This document shows, one piece after another, positions 23,798 to 35,117 of a stretch of 64,000 nt of DNA. The DNA is from Membranipora membranacea (lineage: Eukaryota > Bryozoa > Gymnolaemata > Cheilostomatida > Membraniporidae): the NCBI GenBank assembly GCA_914767715.1, contig OU612068.1, positions 26,412,001 through 26,476,000 of the forward strand. Direction: 5' to 3'. A program made the translations under genes and the position numbers. The notes under the pieces are model-generated. The model made no database searches, was not told where the DNA came from, and saw only the letters and a program-made list of their open reading frames with translations. Numbering within the stretch: position 1 is the stretch's first letter; every line of letters starts with the position of its first letter.

Positions 23798-26700
23798 ATG
23801 TCACAATCAGGGTAAGTCAAATGTTATAATCTGAACTTTCAATAAGTTTGATGCAAACTGTTCATTGCTCCTCATGGTGATTTGATTCAAACGCGTTCCA
23901 AAGTCTTGATTTCAGTGATTTTCCCGTTGTAGGAAACCTCCTCCAATAACTCTAAAAAATGATGGATCGTTTTTAGAGCAGTTTAAGCTCATGCAGCAGC
24001 AACAGAGTTCTACTGTTGGTGAGTACATGGTTATTATCTCCATAATATTTTTTAATACAGCATAGGCTTTCTTGACAACTGCGTCTAGATGTTGGGTTAA
24101 ACATGCTGTGTAGGAACCTGACCACTTGCAATTTGCTACCTGCCGTATTGCTTCAACAAATAATAATTTGAGACTCGTACCTCCATGTTCAAGAAAGATG
24201 TTAACCGACAATATAATGATATGAGTCTTCTTAGTGCCACGACTCCGATCAGATTAAATCCCATTGAAAGCAAATATGCTCTGGAAAGAAGATGACAAGT
24301 TTGTTCGTTTGCATACGTGTCTACTGATGAAATAGTTGAGAGGATAAACCAGAGCTATCATATTGATAATTTCTGTTCTAGCAGGTGTGGCGACACCTGT
24401 GCCACCACCACCTCCTCCATCTACAGAGGCTACCCCGGCTCCAGTACTACCTGGTAATCTCAAGAATGACGGCTCATTCCTCGAACAGTTCAAAAAGATG
24501 CAGCAGCAGAAATCACAGCAAGGAAACCAATCATGTAGGTAGCCTCAAAGTCCGAGCTGCAGGTCCTCTTCTTTTGCAGTTTTTTGAATGAAAATAAGGG
24601 TATACTGGGAATGTCAATGACCACTCATTGAATTCTGAGCTTAGCAGTTGTTGACCGAGACTCCTTAAAATTAAGCCCTTTATATGCATGTCATGTTGGC
24701 TTTTAATATCCATAGGATCAATGTATGTACATAAACAACTCTGATAAAACCTCAAGAGCAATAAAAAATTTGTTTGCATTTCAAGTGGCTTTTCTAAAAT
24801 AACTTATGCCTGTTTTTATGTCAACGGTAATCCCAGTCTAGTTAGAGTTAGAAAAGTTACTGCCTTTATCTGATATGAAATTACCCACTGTGTCAAGTAT
24901 TCGATATGTCTGGGCTACGTAAGGAAAAGTTCAAAGACACACAGTATATCACCATTTATCAGACCAAAGAGTGGTTCATACTTACATACAATGGAGTCAA
25001 CCTACCTGACCAACAATATTGTAACCTTGTCTGAGGGTCTGAGAGGATCAGTGAATCTCAGAGATTCTTTATTCTGCCTCATAAATAATTAATGCCTTTT
25101 TGCGTGATTACTATTGGAAACCAAACTATGGAAGAAAAGTAGGGGCTTCACTGAATCTGTCCTTATCCATGAGATTATTTGAGTTTTGTGTTCATTGCAG
25201 CAAAAGAAGAAGGCAAAGATAAACTGAGTTTCAAATCTAATCAAAAGTAAGTATCAGTGGTTCAATGCTGTTATGTTCATGATACTATAATAAGCATCAC
25301 CTATAGTAGAGGACCCCATCGTTTATGACTCTTGGGCATAATGAATTCCTCTCTCTTGGTCTCTGATCATGAAAGCGAGGATTCATTATTTTGCAAAAAT
25401 CTTCTGTCAATTTTCTTATTTTAATTAAAACTAAATTTTGACATGTTCATCAGAATTTGTTTGATTGCAGATAACGGCAGTTGTTGATTGCGAATATATA
25501 ACTGTATTTATACATTGTAGACTTGCCCTGAAGTCGCGATTCCTGCCTACACCTAAAAAAGAGAAACCTGCCACGCAGATGACAGAAGTATTCGACTTAG
25601 ATTATGATCGTAAGTATTTTAAGCTCGAAGATGCCTAATAATTCATTCATTGTATGCTCAATCTGACACCACATAATTTTTACTTACCCAGATGTGCTTC
25701 TTGCCTAATTTAGAACACAATGGGTTGACTGAATCTCTCGTAATGGATCTCAAGTCTGTACCCTATTTTTTCCAATTGTTCATATGTTATGAGCTTAATT
25801 GGAAATGAATAGCCTTGGCCCTTCAATTTTAAAGTAAAGCACCGCTTTCTTTGTTTGTCACCCAGTGTATTACTAAGGGCCCAGGCTATGTATATATATG
25901 TGGCTATACTGACGTGGGCGTTGATAGTTTCCTTGACAGAGGAGGAGCAAAGTTTGATTGACAAAGTAGCCGAACAGGTTGTCAATGGGGGAAAATCAGA
26001 AGAGATGAAAATCAAAGCACAGAGCATGTCCAACAAAAGTTTACGGTGAGTTACGAGCGCAGAGCCAGATAGCTGTGGATGGAATCTCTGTGTGCGTTGA
26101 TGAGAAGGTATCTTCTTACATCTCTTTGGTTTGTATGAAGAAATAAAGGGTAAGCTCAGTTTGAAAATGAGCGAGAGTAACGATGAATTTTATTAGGATG
26201 AATGAAAAATTTACTGCACAATCCCACCTTTACTGGCAAAGCAGCTTTGACCTTGTAACTGAATTCACTGATACTCTCACTCAACAAAACTCTTTACTAG
26301 TTTTTACTCTTGGAGTTGACAAAACTTTTTCTCTGTTACCATATCTCTAAGCAGGAGACTAATCCACTTTCTGTTACTCAGGTTTATTCGTGAGCCGAAT
26401 ACAGAAGCTGGCCGATACTATCTGAGGCAGGTGAAACGGAAGAGAACCAAAATAGAGGAAGCAGAGAGGATGAGACAAGAGGCGAGGGAAAGGGCTGACA
26501 AAGAGAGACGAGAGCAGGATCGTAAACTTAGAGAGCTGGCGGGGGACGCTGATGGGGAGAGTGATGATGGTGGTGATGAATTAAAGAAGTTCCAGAAACG
26601 GGTATGTCTGTAATGTATGTATGTTTCTTCACTTAGGCTTCTTACCAACAAAACAGTGATATAACTACCATAACATGTCTTGCATGTTACATAGACCAGG

Positions 26701-29700
26701 GAGTTAGCCCCAAACATTTTATATAGACGGAATGTGACTGTATTTGCACACTATTCATTGGAGTTGTTTCCTCATTGACCTTGTTGTTCAAAGAGGTGAC
26801 AACTCTTTTATTTCGCCCTGAATGTATATATTATGTGTTTATGCCGCCAGATTATGACTGGAGTAGTGTTTGTTTAAATTTGGCACAAATGAGTACAGAT
26901 TGATTAGGTCTCTGGACCTATGACGCTATGTGCACCCTTAAAATGTGATAAATGTCACTCTTCAGTAGACGCGGGCATTTTCAGTCATCAATAATTTGTT
27001 CACTTTTGTACCATCGCTTGTAGCTGACTAAGAAGCGCTCAGCTGCAGATCCTGCACCTGCAGCGGCGAAACCAGCCAATACTGCTGAGGAGCTCAAAGC
27101 TTTTCAGGAGAAGATAAAACAGCAGACAGAGCAGATCAGAGCAACAGCTAAGAAGAGTAGATGGGGACCTGACTCTGGAGCCTCAGGCTCTTCAGCTGCT
27201 CATATACCCCCGCCAGCTGGTATGTGATCATACTCCCTCATCACCAGTCTAGTATATGAATACATTGCTTACTACCTCATCCAAAATTATGAATCAATGA
27301 GAGAATTGTAGTGTGATTTTTGGCAGTTTATCCTACTGCCAATAAGGTATCTGGAGGAATTACTAGCTTTATGAATTCATATGCGGTGCAACTGAGCTTG
27401 TACTGTGCTATCTAGATTATTTGACACTACTTCAACATTTGCCAATAGAATAATTAATCAATGGATAACTTAATTATTGTAGCGATGGTGGCCGCTCCTC
27501 AGCTGTCACAAGATGCCATGTTAGCCCGGCAAGTGACAGGAGGTGAATTATCGGCAGAACAGATGAAACAGCTTAAATACCAGCGAGAGGTCTGTATTTG
27601 GGGATATTATTGTACTGTCATGGTAGTATTTTCTCAGTTCCATTGCCATAAAGTGCTGACTTTGACCATCATTGAAAGCATATAGAGTCATTCTCTTTTT
27701 TTCACTTTGACCCATACAAAAGCTCCGTCTCAAATTGATATTCTTGTTGATTTATGTTACATACTTACATCATATAGCATCATCATATACATATACATCA
27801 TATACTCTGTGATTGTTATCTGAGAGAAACAAAAAGGTCTTTGTGCAAAAAAGGAGCTGCATATGTTTGATGCATCCAAGAGTGACAAAGTGATAATTAC
27901 TAAGTTGCATTTTGGGAACGATTATAAATGTACTTGAGAGTTGCCCCCTCCTCATTGTATAGATTAAGTGTAGTCATCACATTGTATAGATTAAGTGTAG
28001 TCATCACATTCTTATTGTTGACAGATGAATGAGATGTATGAAATGATTACTAAGAAGAAGAAAGCCCAGCAGGATGCAGAGAAAGCTTTACTTACTGGTA
28101 GACCTAGTAAAGGAATGTATCAATATGACTCTGATGAGGACACCGAAGGTAGGACTTGTGGCAGTTTTAGCACCCAAAGATCTATGATTCAGAAACATGA
28201 TTACGCTCATTCATTTTTTTAAGAGCAAGCCAACATGACGTTAGAACATTTAACTCCATTTGTTAGAAGTTCCTGAACTGAGAAGATCATCTTTATGGTC
28301 CATGTTAAAAGGATGCATAGACCCTCAATCCCAGCATACATCTTAGAAGAACCCGAACATCCGATCTACCTTATCTGAATATGAATCCTCGCCTATACAT
28401 CAAACCAATATATGCTTATCTAGGTGGTACTTGGGAACACAAGCTGCGTGTTAAGGAGATGTCTGCCACTAAGGATTGGGCTGATGAGCTCACTAAACAG
28501 AGTAGAGGGAAACATCATCTCGGTGACTTCCTGCCACCTGATGAACTCGAGAAATTCATGGAAACCTACCAAGTAAACTATAGATAAAATATGAATGAAC
28601 AATAAAGGCACTGTTGAAAAGTAAACTGATGAGATCAATAATAGAACTTGCCTCATGACACAAAGTGAAACTACCACCCTGTAGAACATATATGTGCTCA
28701 GATGACTGTTATGGTGCTCAATCATAACCAATGTTTTCCACATTGCCTAATACATAATCGCATAATCGTTTTTCTCCAAGTTTAAGTGCTTTTGTTTGTC
28801 ATAAATTGCAGAAATAATTTCAAAACAGCTTATTAAATAACTTATCTAAGCACATAGTTGGGATATTGAGACAATATTGAAAATGACAAGTGCTATAAGA
28901 TATTTTTCGGTTCCAGCCATCTATTTTCCCTATGTTTTTACCTCGTAGGCACTAAAAGAAGGAAGACAACCAGACTTGTCAGATTATAAGGACTTTAAGA
29001 TCACTTGTGATAATGTTGGTTATAAGCTGCTGATGAATATGGGATGGGAAGAAGGCTCTGGACTCGGTCCTCAAAAACAAGGAATAACAGCACCTGTCAA
29101 CAAGTATGTGAGAGAATTTGTTTGATATGCCCCTTCTTTATTTGTTAAAATGATCAAGCCACTTTTTAAAATCTGCCATGTCAAAATTTTTGAGTATTAC
29201 TGGGTAGAAAAGTCGAACTCAAGCCGATAACATAGCCGTCGTATGGATGAGTTGTTGGTAGCACACCAAACAACCCAGCATACACAACCCTGGAAAGTTA
29301 TACCTTCTTTTTCCTTGCATGCACCTTTTGTACAGACATTTAAATAAAATTTACACACAGAGAGAACTGCATGCTTCAATCCCAAGTTTATTTGTATTAT
29401 AGAGGTAACACTAGTTTAGACGGAGCAGGTGTGGGTATGGAAAAACCATCAAACCTATCGGCTGAAGACGATGAATTTGAAGCTTACAGAAAACGGATGA
29501 TGTTGGCCTATCGGTTCAGGCCAAATCCACTGGTGAGTACAATATAGCTATATGTCTCAAATGATGTATTGCCATTCGAATATGATAATATGATAAATAT
29601 GACAATAGCTGAGCTACTGTTGAAACCACCGGCGTAATTGCCCATGTGAATGTTTCAAGCCAGTAGGTGAATTTTTTCATACTTTGAGGTTATTAACAGA

Positions 29701-30066
29701 AAGTCACCAGAATAAACCAAGACTCATGTTCTATCTACAATATTAAGCCATGGAATTTCCCACAGGGCAATTCATTCATTCCGACACTCTAAGTAAGATT
29801 CATGCTTGACTGGGATTTGGAACTTGAAACCCTTAACCCTGGCATCATACCACTACAAACCATATACATATATGTACTGGTCAGCTGTGCAAAACTTGTT
29901 TGTGTTGGGTGAAAACTGTAAAATGTGTTGCCCCAAATTGTGAAATTAACATTCAATTTTTCAGCAGCTGTTGCAGTTATGAATTATTCTTGATAATTGA
30001 TCTTGTTTCAAAAATAATCTTGTCTGCTATGCTTTTTAGAATAATCCCAGGAGAGCGTATTACTAA
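23798..30066 (+). CDS. SUGP1: SURP and G-patch domain-containing protein 1 (splicing factor)
   Basis: Fourteen exons: 23798..23811, 23933..24018, 24382..24534, 25201..25246, 25521..25609, 25940..26045, 26382..26601, 27024..27219, 27483..27589, 28025..28148, 28424..28572, 28949..29103, 29403..29532 and 30040..30066. They encode 533 residues in consistent phase (human about 645). SUGP1 acts in branch-site recognition with SF3B1 and recruits the helicase DHX15 through its G-patch. Seen here: an N-terminal [10 protein letters not shown] motif present twice (residues 14 and 62); one SURP module (about 132-180, ...[19 protein letters not shown]); KKSRWGP, which resembles a UHM-ligand motif (about 285); the conserved block [19 protein letters not shown]; the G-patch (about 431-482, [16 protein letters not shown]); and the family's C-terminal [16 protein letters not shown]. 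Vertebrate SUGP1 has two SURP modules and I find only one. Exon 3 has a tandem TAGCAG acceptor, so it may start three bases later. Confidence 0.92.
27953..28006. repeat. 27-bp exact tandem duplication in SUGP1 intron
   Basis: CATTGTATAGATTAAGTGTAG plus TCATCA occurs twice without a mismatch, 18 bp before the acceptor of exon 28025..28148. It therefore covers the likely branch-point region, possibly duplicating it. Confidence 0.9.
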
Positions 30067-30444
30067 TCAGCTGAAGCATACACATCTACTAAGGAGTATC
30101 CGGTGCCAGAACTCCCCAGAATCACTTCTAAATTAATTGTTCTATTTATACCACTTTACGAAATGGTATAAGACATACACCCATCTAGACTAGATTAAAT
30201 TTGATCCAATTTGCAAGCGTGGGAGTTGCCCCCCTTACTGCGGCGTGTCAGTAGGAGGGGTGACTCCAACGCTGGCGACTTGGATTACACTTGATCTACA
30301 TCTAGTCCATGTATTTGTTATCTAATTGTCATCATAGTGAGTACCAAGTAACTGAAACTTGTACATTTTTGTTTTCTTTTATTAATTAGATCTGTACAGA
30401 AATAAAAACAATACAAACACACAAAAATAAGCTATTCCTTGTTA
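30067..30444. other. Convergent 3' ends of SUGP1 and MRPL24, with snapback repeat
   Basis: On the minus strand an AATAAA (plus 30378..30383) lies about 62 nt past the MRPL24 stop. On the plus strand an AATAAA lies at 30401..30406 and an ATTAAA near 30195. If SUGP1 uses the distal signal, the two mRNAs overlap at their 3' ends. The interval also holds the inverted repeat 30188..30307. Confidence 0.5.
30188..30307. repeat. 120-bp imperfect snapback inverted repeat
   Basis: GACTAGAT at 30188 pairs with ATCTAGTC ending at 30307, and pairing continues inward through AGCGTKGGAGT and a C-rich part to CTTACTG / CAGTAGG, with several mismatches. It has the form of a foldback MITE. It would lie in the SUGP1 3'UTR if the distal poly(A) site is used. 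Confidence 0.6.
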
Positions 30445-33274
30445 TTAATACCAATATGTTTTGCCTCGTTTCCGAGTCTCCTTTATACCCATACTATCCA
30501 GGATATCCTGTTTGAAGCTCTTTAGTTTCGGTTGGTATGTTTCTGTTTCTATATCTTTTTCCACTGTATCCGTCTTTGGGTTTGCTACGAAGAGACATAA
30601 TCATAATATTGAAATACAATTAAGACATGTGAATGTTTTCTACCTGAATCCTGAAAGACTGACAAACACCCAGCAGCACAACCAAAAGAAAATTTAAACA
30701 AGTTATAAGCATGTGAATAACAATATCAATTCAACATTATACATGCACGCTAGTGATACTGATGAACATAGTATATCTGATGCTGGGATTCAAAAGAGTA
30801 TTTGACAAAAAAAGTTATCATTACTTACGCATATATGTGGCTGGGTCAACACCATCAGGCAGGGTGTACTGCTGTTTTGTAGGTCTCAGTATAACTTGTG
30901 ATGGGTAGACTTGGCGCACACGCTCGCCCTGCTCGGTGAATCTCCACTCTACTTTGGTCGCTGCTTTTCTGTAAAATCAGAAGCACATGTGAGTGGATGT
31001 GATGTAAGTCATCATGCCCTAATTTTTTTCATTTATGGGTGAAGATGTTTTAAAGTATAATAATACCCCTATAAATATGTTGTGCGACTTAGTTGATTAA
31101 TAATATTAATAATAATATTCACTTTATTTTCTATTCAGAGCCCCTTTCGGGGCCAATGAGAATATTCTCAAATAAGATCAGTGATACATGATACAGCTCA
31201 TCCAATTAGCGCACCCTTGTACAAAGTAAGGGTGTGACCCATATGTAAGACAATATAGGTATGGGTATTTTTCTGTGGGGATTGAAGACGCAACGTCTCA
31301 TGACGAAGAAACTAAACAGCAAGTATACACCACATGGGGTGTCAATTTTTTAGGTATGAAACGACTGGGTCCCTAACCTTGACTGGCCCACTTCATTCAA
31401 CAATATCTCATAATAATGCGATGTGAATGACCAGCTTGAGATGCGCTCCTCCAGATCACACTGATCACGAGATATACTATATCATGTATATCTCTGATCG
31501 TTAGAGAGTGAATTAATTCTCTTTGCATGAGTTCCATCAGAAAGAATTTGGTGTGACGACCCGCAGGAAACTTCAGTGATTAGTGGCGGGTACTTGCTAG
31601 GTACTCATACTAAATAGACTCTAACGATCAGAGATACACATCTTATTAAGGTGGTCTCGATGTCAGTGTGCCTCCAGATTGGGATGCGCTCAAAAAATGA
31701 AAAATTGCTTACTCTGTGACTGGATCGACTAATGCTACTTCAGTTGTGGCATCTAAAGGCATCTCCTCAAGCTGTGGTGGTGTTAGAGAGAATTTGTCCC
31801 TTTTAATTTGCTATAAAAAATAAAGGCTAATTGGATAACTTGTGGAGGTAACACTGGGTATACTTGATATGAATCTTAATAGTTTGAGTATTCATGGCAA
31901 GAGCTGAGTTTGATATGTTTATCCCATGAGCAAGACGCCTCAAACAGTATACATAAAAGTGGATGAGACGCGTTATAATAGTTTTATTATCACAGTCATA
32001 ATTATCAGCATTGCTCATTAAAATTAAATGGAGATTTGAATGAATCTGCAAAGTTCACTTTCGATTCTATGATCAATACTTTCGAGTATCTAACTTATGG
32101 GAAGGGGATGGGTCCCACTGGTCATCACAAATCACTTACATTGTTCAATCCTTCTACAAAGACCCAGTTGCGCTCATACACTATTTGCTTCACTAGTCCT
32201 TGTTTGCCTTTATCTCTACCGACCATCAATTCTACCTGAAAGTTAGAGAACAGTTTGTTTGTCAAGAGTGTAGGTAATGGGCCTTGTGACCAGTTTAAAT
32301 TAGAACTGTCGTAAACTGACATGGCGTCGTGTTATATGGAGACTGCATATCAAACACAAGCCATGATATTGTGGGCCATTCCTATGAAAACTAATTAAAT
32401 TACCATTGTAATGTGCTCACTTTTAAGGCCCACTCCTAGTGGTTTATTTTACAGTTGTTACCATCTCCAAACATAAGTTTTCAATAGAAGTTATATGGTC
32501 TATGTCATAAAGATGGTCCCAGCACTGCAAAATGGTTGTTCAGAATGATTTGACAAACAAATTTTGTTTACAGAATTAATAATTTCAGCATGTGGTTCAT
32601 GTGTGAGCTCGTATTTGAGAAAACCACAGTACAAACATGTACTTACCCGATCCCCTAACTGAATTGTCCATTTTTTGATTGGTTCAATAAGCTCGTCCTC
32701 CAAAAGCTTTTTTTTAAGCTTAGTATTTGCATTCAGCTGTTGTGCAACCTCTGTTGCTGGATGAAGGTTACTGTGAATCCAATCATGTCTCTTATCCTCG
32801 CCGACCCAGCCACGGAGAGCTGAAACAAAGGCCAGCCATGTAATTATATAGAAATGGTGTGTGAGATTACAGCAGTCACAAGCCCTAGAATTCCCATCTC
32901 TCCGGCGAGGTAATACCAAATTGCAAGAATGGATAGAAATGCTTTATTGTACCGCAGTTGTACAAAAAATAAAATTGCACTGTACCTTGTTTCACTAGAC
33001 AAGGTGAGTACACTTGTGTTTATAACTCGAGTTTCCTTTCAACAGCGCAGAAACAAGCCAATTTTTTAATGCGGTAAGCATCATTCAACAGCGCAAAGAT
33101 CGCAAAATAAAAAGTATAACCCTGGCAAGTGGGCCAGAACTTCAGCCATTTATCAGAGAAAGACTCACGGACATAACGGGCCGGACGCGATTGAGCGTTC
33201 ATTATCCGGTCAAGATATCGTCTCCAATATTCAGGAGTCTTTGCTCTTCGCAGTATGCTGGTTAGTTGAACCAT
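30445..33274 (-). CDS. MRPL24: Mitochondrial large ribosomal subunit protein uL24m
   Basis: Six exons on the minus strand: 33121..33274, 32647..32819, 32140..32235, 31713..31810, 30829..30968 and 30445..30584. They encode 266 residues with matching phases. uL24m is an early-assembly protein of the mitochondrial large subunit near the exit tunnel. The N-terminal about 45 residues are rich in Arg and Lys and poor in acid (SILRRAKTPEYWRRYL), as in a mitochondrial targeting peptide. The KOW motif is at about 104-125 (GDRVELMVGRDKGKQG, followed by RNWVFVEGLN). VEWRFTEQGERVR (about 185) and the C-terminal GIKETRKRGKTYWY match animal MRPL24 as I recall it. The first donor (G|GTTATA) is weak but gives the right phase. 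An acceptor (TTTTTGCAG) at about 33296 suggests an upstream 5'UTR exon, so the Met at 33274 was preferred over one at 33319. Confidence 0.9.
31484..31641. repeat. 158-bp element with 23-bp inverted-repeat ends, in MRPL24 intron
   Basis: ATGTATATCTCTGATCGTTAGAG (31484..31506) and its inverse complement at 31619..31641 differ at one position. No target duplication is evident. A MITE relic is possible. Confidence 0.6.
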
Positions 33275-33498
33275 ACTGCTTTTAAGGCTATAACCTGCAA
33301 AAATATCTGCATAGATCATGATTGGAAATACAAACAGGTATTGACCACATCATATCCACCTTTCTGCCTTTGAATGCAATTTTATTGAGCAGCAGAACAC
33401 ATAATAATGATAATTATATTCATTCAGTATATATATGCAAGGATGATATATGTATATACATATACTTTTTAGTTTAGGTTGTTTGAAATATTGTAATC

Positions 33499-35117
33499 TT
33501 AAAGGATTACCGACACCTTGGAGGTTCTGGACTTTGCAGAGGTAAAAAAATATGAAAAAAATGATGAAAAATAGCATTTTTTTGGATGTAGCACCAGTTT
33601 CTGAGTGGGCCACAAACTGAAAACCTGCTGAATACAGCACATTTTAAAATTAAATTGGAAGTTGCCCTCTCAGTCAAGAGCCAGCTCAGTCATGATTCAA
33701 GTCTGAGGGCCAACTTGATAACCATGAATGAGTTTGCCAGCTATTATGATGCTCTCGCTAATAAATATCAATGTTTGTAATAGGTTGTGGTTAGGTAACT
33801 ATTCCAATTAATCCTACATCAAAGGACCCTATTCAATAGCCCGATCATCATTGTATACACTGTAGAACATCATTATATACACCGATCATCATTGCAAACT
33901 GGTGTTATTGTTGGTTAGCTAGAATGAACATGCTGACCGCTGAATAACTCGCTGAATAACTCGAGGCAAAATCAGCTGAAGGAAACAATAGTGGGATGAT
34001 TATGATGTTTTGAGGTTTACATATTATGAGCTTTGGTATGGGCCACTGTCATGAGCAATGCAGAATGATCTGAGGACCACCGCTTTATAGTCTCATTCGC
34101 CTTGTAAATTTTGGCCTGAACGCACATAAAATTAGTAATGGGACCATCTAGAATTTGCATGCTCTGTCCAGGATTCCCGGCATACCCTTGGCCACAAGAT
34201 CCAGAGTATGGCAATGGACTGCGTTTGTTTACACAAATTTTCCTGCTAAGAAAATACAGGAAAGAGCATATTTGTGTCATCGTCATTTTAAAATATTGCC
34301 ATTCTCATAATTAATGTCCTCCTCTGCTGAAAAATAATCCTCTTCACTGTCCTCAGAGTCTGATGGAATGTTATAGTTAGCAGTCATTTGTTGAGAATTC
34401 TGCCCAGCAAGTGTGTGTGGCATAAGTGCACTCAATTTATGAAATAGAAATGAATCGCCAAACAAATTTCTGGTCATAGTCATCAGTCAGCTGTTTATTT
34501 TGTTATATTTAGTAAATCTGCCCTCACTGGGCTTCACTGAGAAGGCAGAGATCAAAGGGCCAGGCTTCAAATGTGGTCTCTTTGAACAATCACCCTTTAC
34601 AATTGCTGTTTGCTATGTACTGTGATGTTGTAACAATGAATGATGTTATACCAGAGACTATAGATATCTATAGTCTCTGGTTATACCATCATTGACTTTA
34701 GAATATTTTTCTATTTTGCCTGTATGCCCATTGAATGAATCACACTTGTGATGGAATGCCCATAATGACAACACGTAAAATACATCAACTGGGGTTAAGT
34801 GTGCCTTTGTTTACATAGTCATAGTAATAAATGTGAATCATAAACATTTAGATGGGGGTGTGTATTTGAGAATTCAGGAAATGAGGCTACTGCTCATAAG
34901 GGATCTACTAGATGAGTTGTCTTCTCTAAGATCTGTGAGGGGAGACAATATAAGTATATGAGAGTATATATATGAGAAGAATTTTGCTCCCTCAATGGCT
35001 TATTCATTGAAATGAGGCCACAGTCTGAGTCTAATTTAGACCTTGCCAGTGTTATCTTAGTTAGACTAAGAGCTTCAAAACGATACCAAAACCTCCACGG
35101 TGTCAGTAATCCTTTAA
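33499..35117. mobile_element. 1.6-kb non-autonomous DNA transposon, TTAA target duplication
   Basis: Inverted termini AGGATTACCGACACCTTGG (left, from 33503) and AGGATTACTGACACCGTGG (right, inverse of sequence ending at 35113) match at 17 of 19 positions, and similarity continues through GAGGTTYTGG. Both ends abut TTAA (33499..33502 and 35114..35117), the target duplication of the piggyBac and Kolobok superfamilies. The interior has no intact transposase. A minus frame at 34283..34483 has an acidic Ser-rich stretch (SDSEDSEEDYFSAEED) that could be a transposase N-terminal remnant, but this is weak. A 28-bp palindrome (34652) sits inside it. Confidence 0.7.
34645..34687. mobile_element. Miniature palindromic insertion, CAGAGAC...GTCTCTG, with GTTATAC(C) repeats
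   Basis: CAGAGACTATAGAT and its exact inverse form a perfect 28-bp palindrome (34652..34679). GTTATACC flanks it as a direct repeat (8 bp if the left C belongs to the repeat). Termini resemble the palindromes at 41341 and 47907. Confidence 0.65.

Noticed and set aside
23912-24211. Minus frame in SUGP1 intron 2 with [16 protein letters not shown], loosely like a LINE reverse transcriptase tail
   Set aside because: The similarity is a few residues only and part of the frame overlaps SUGP1 coding exon 2. Too weak to call.
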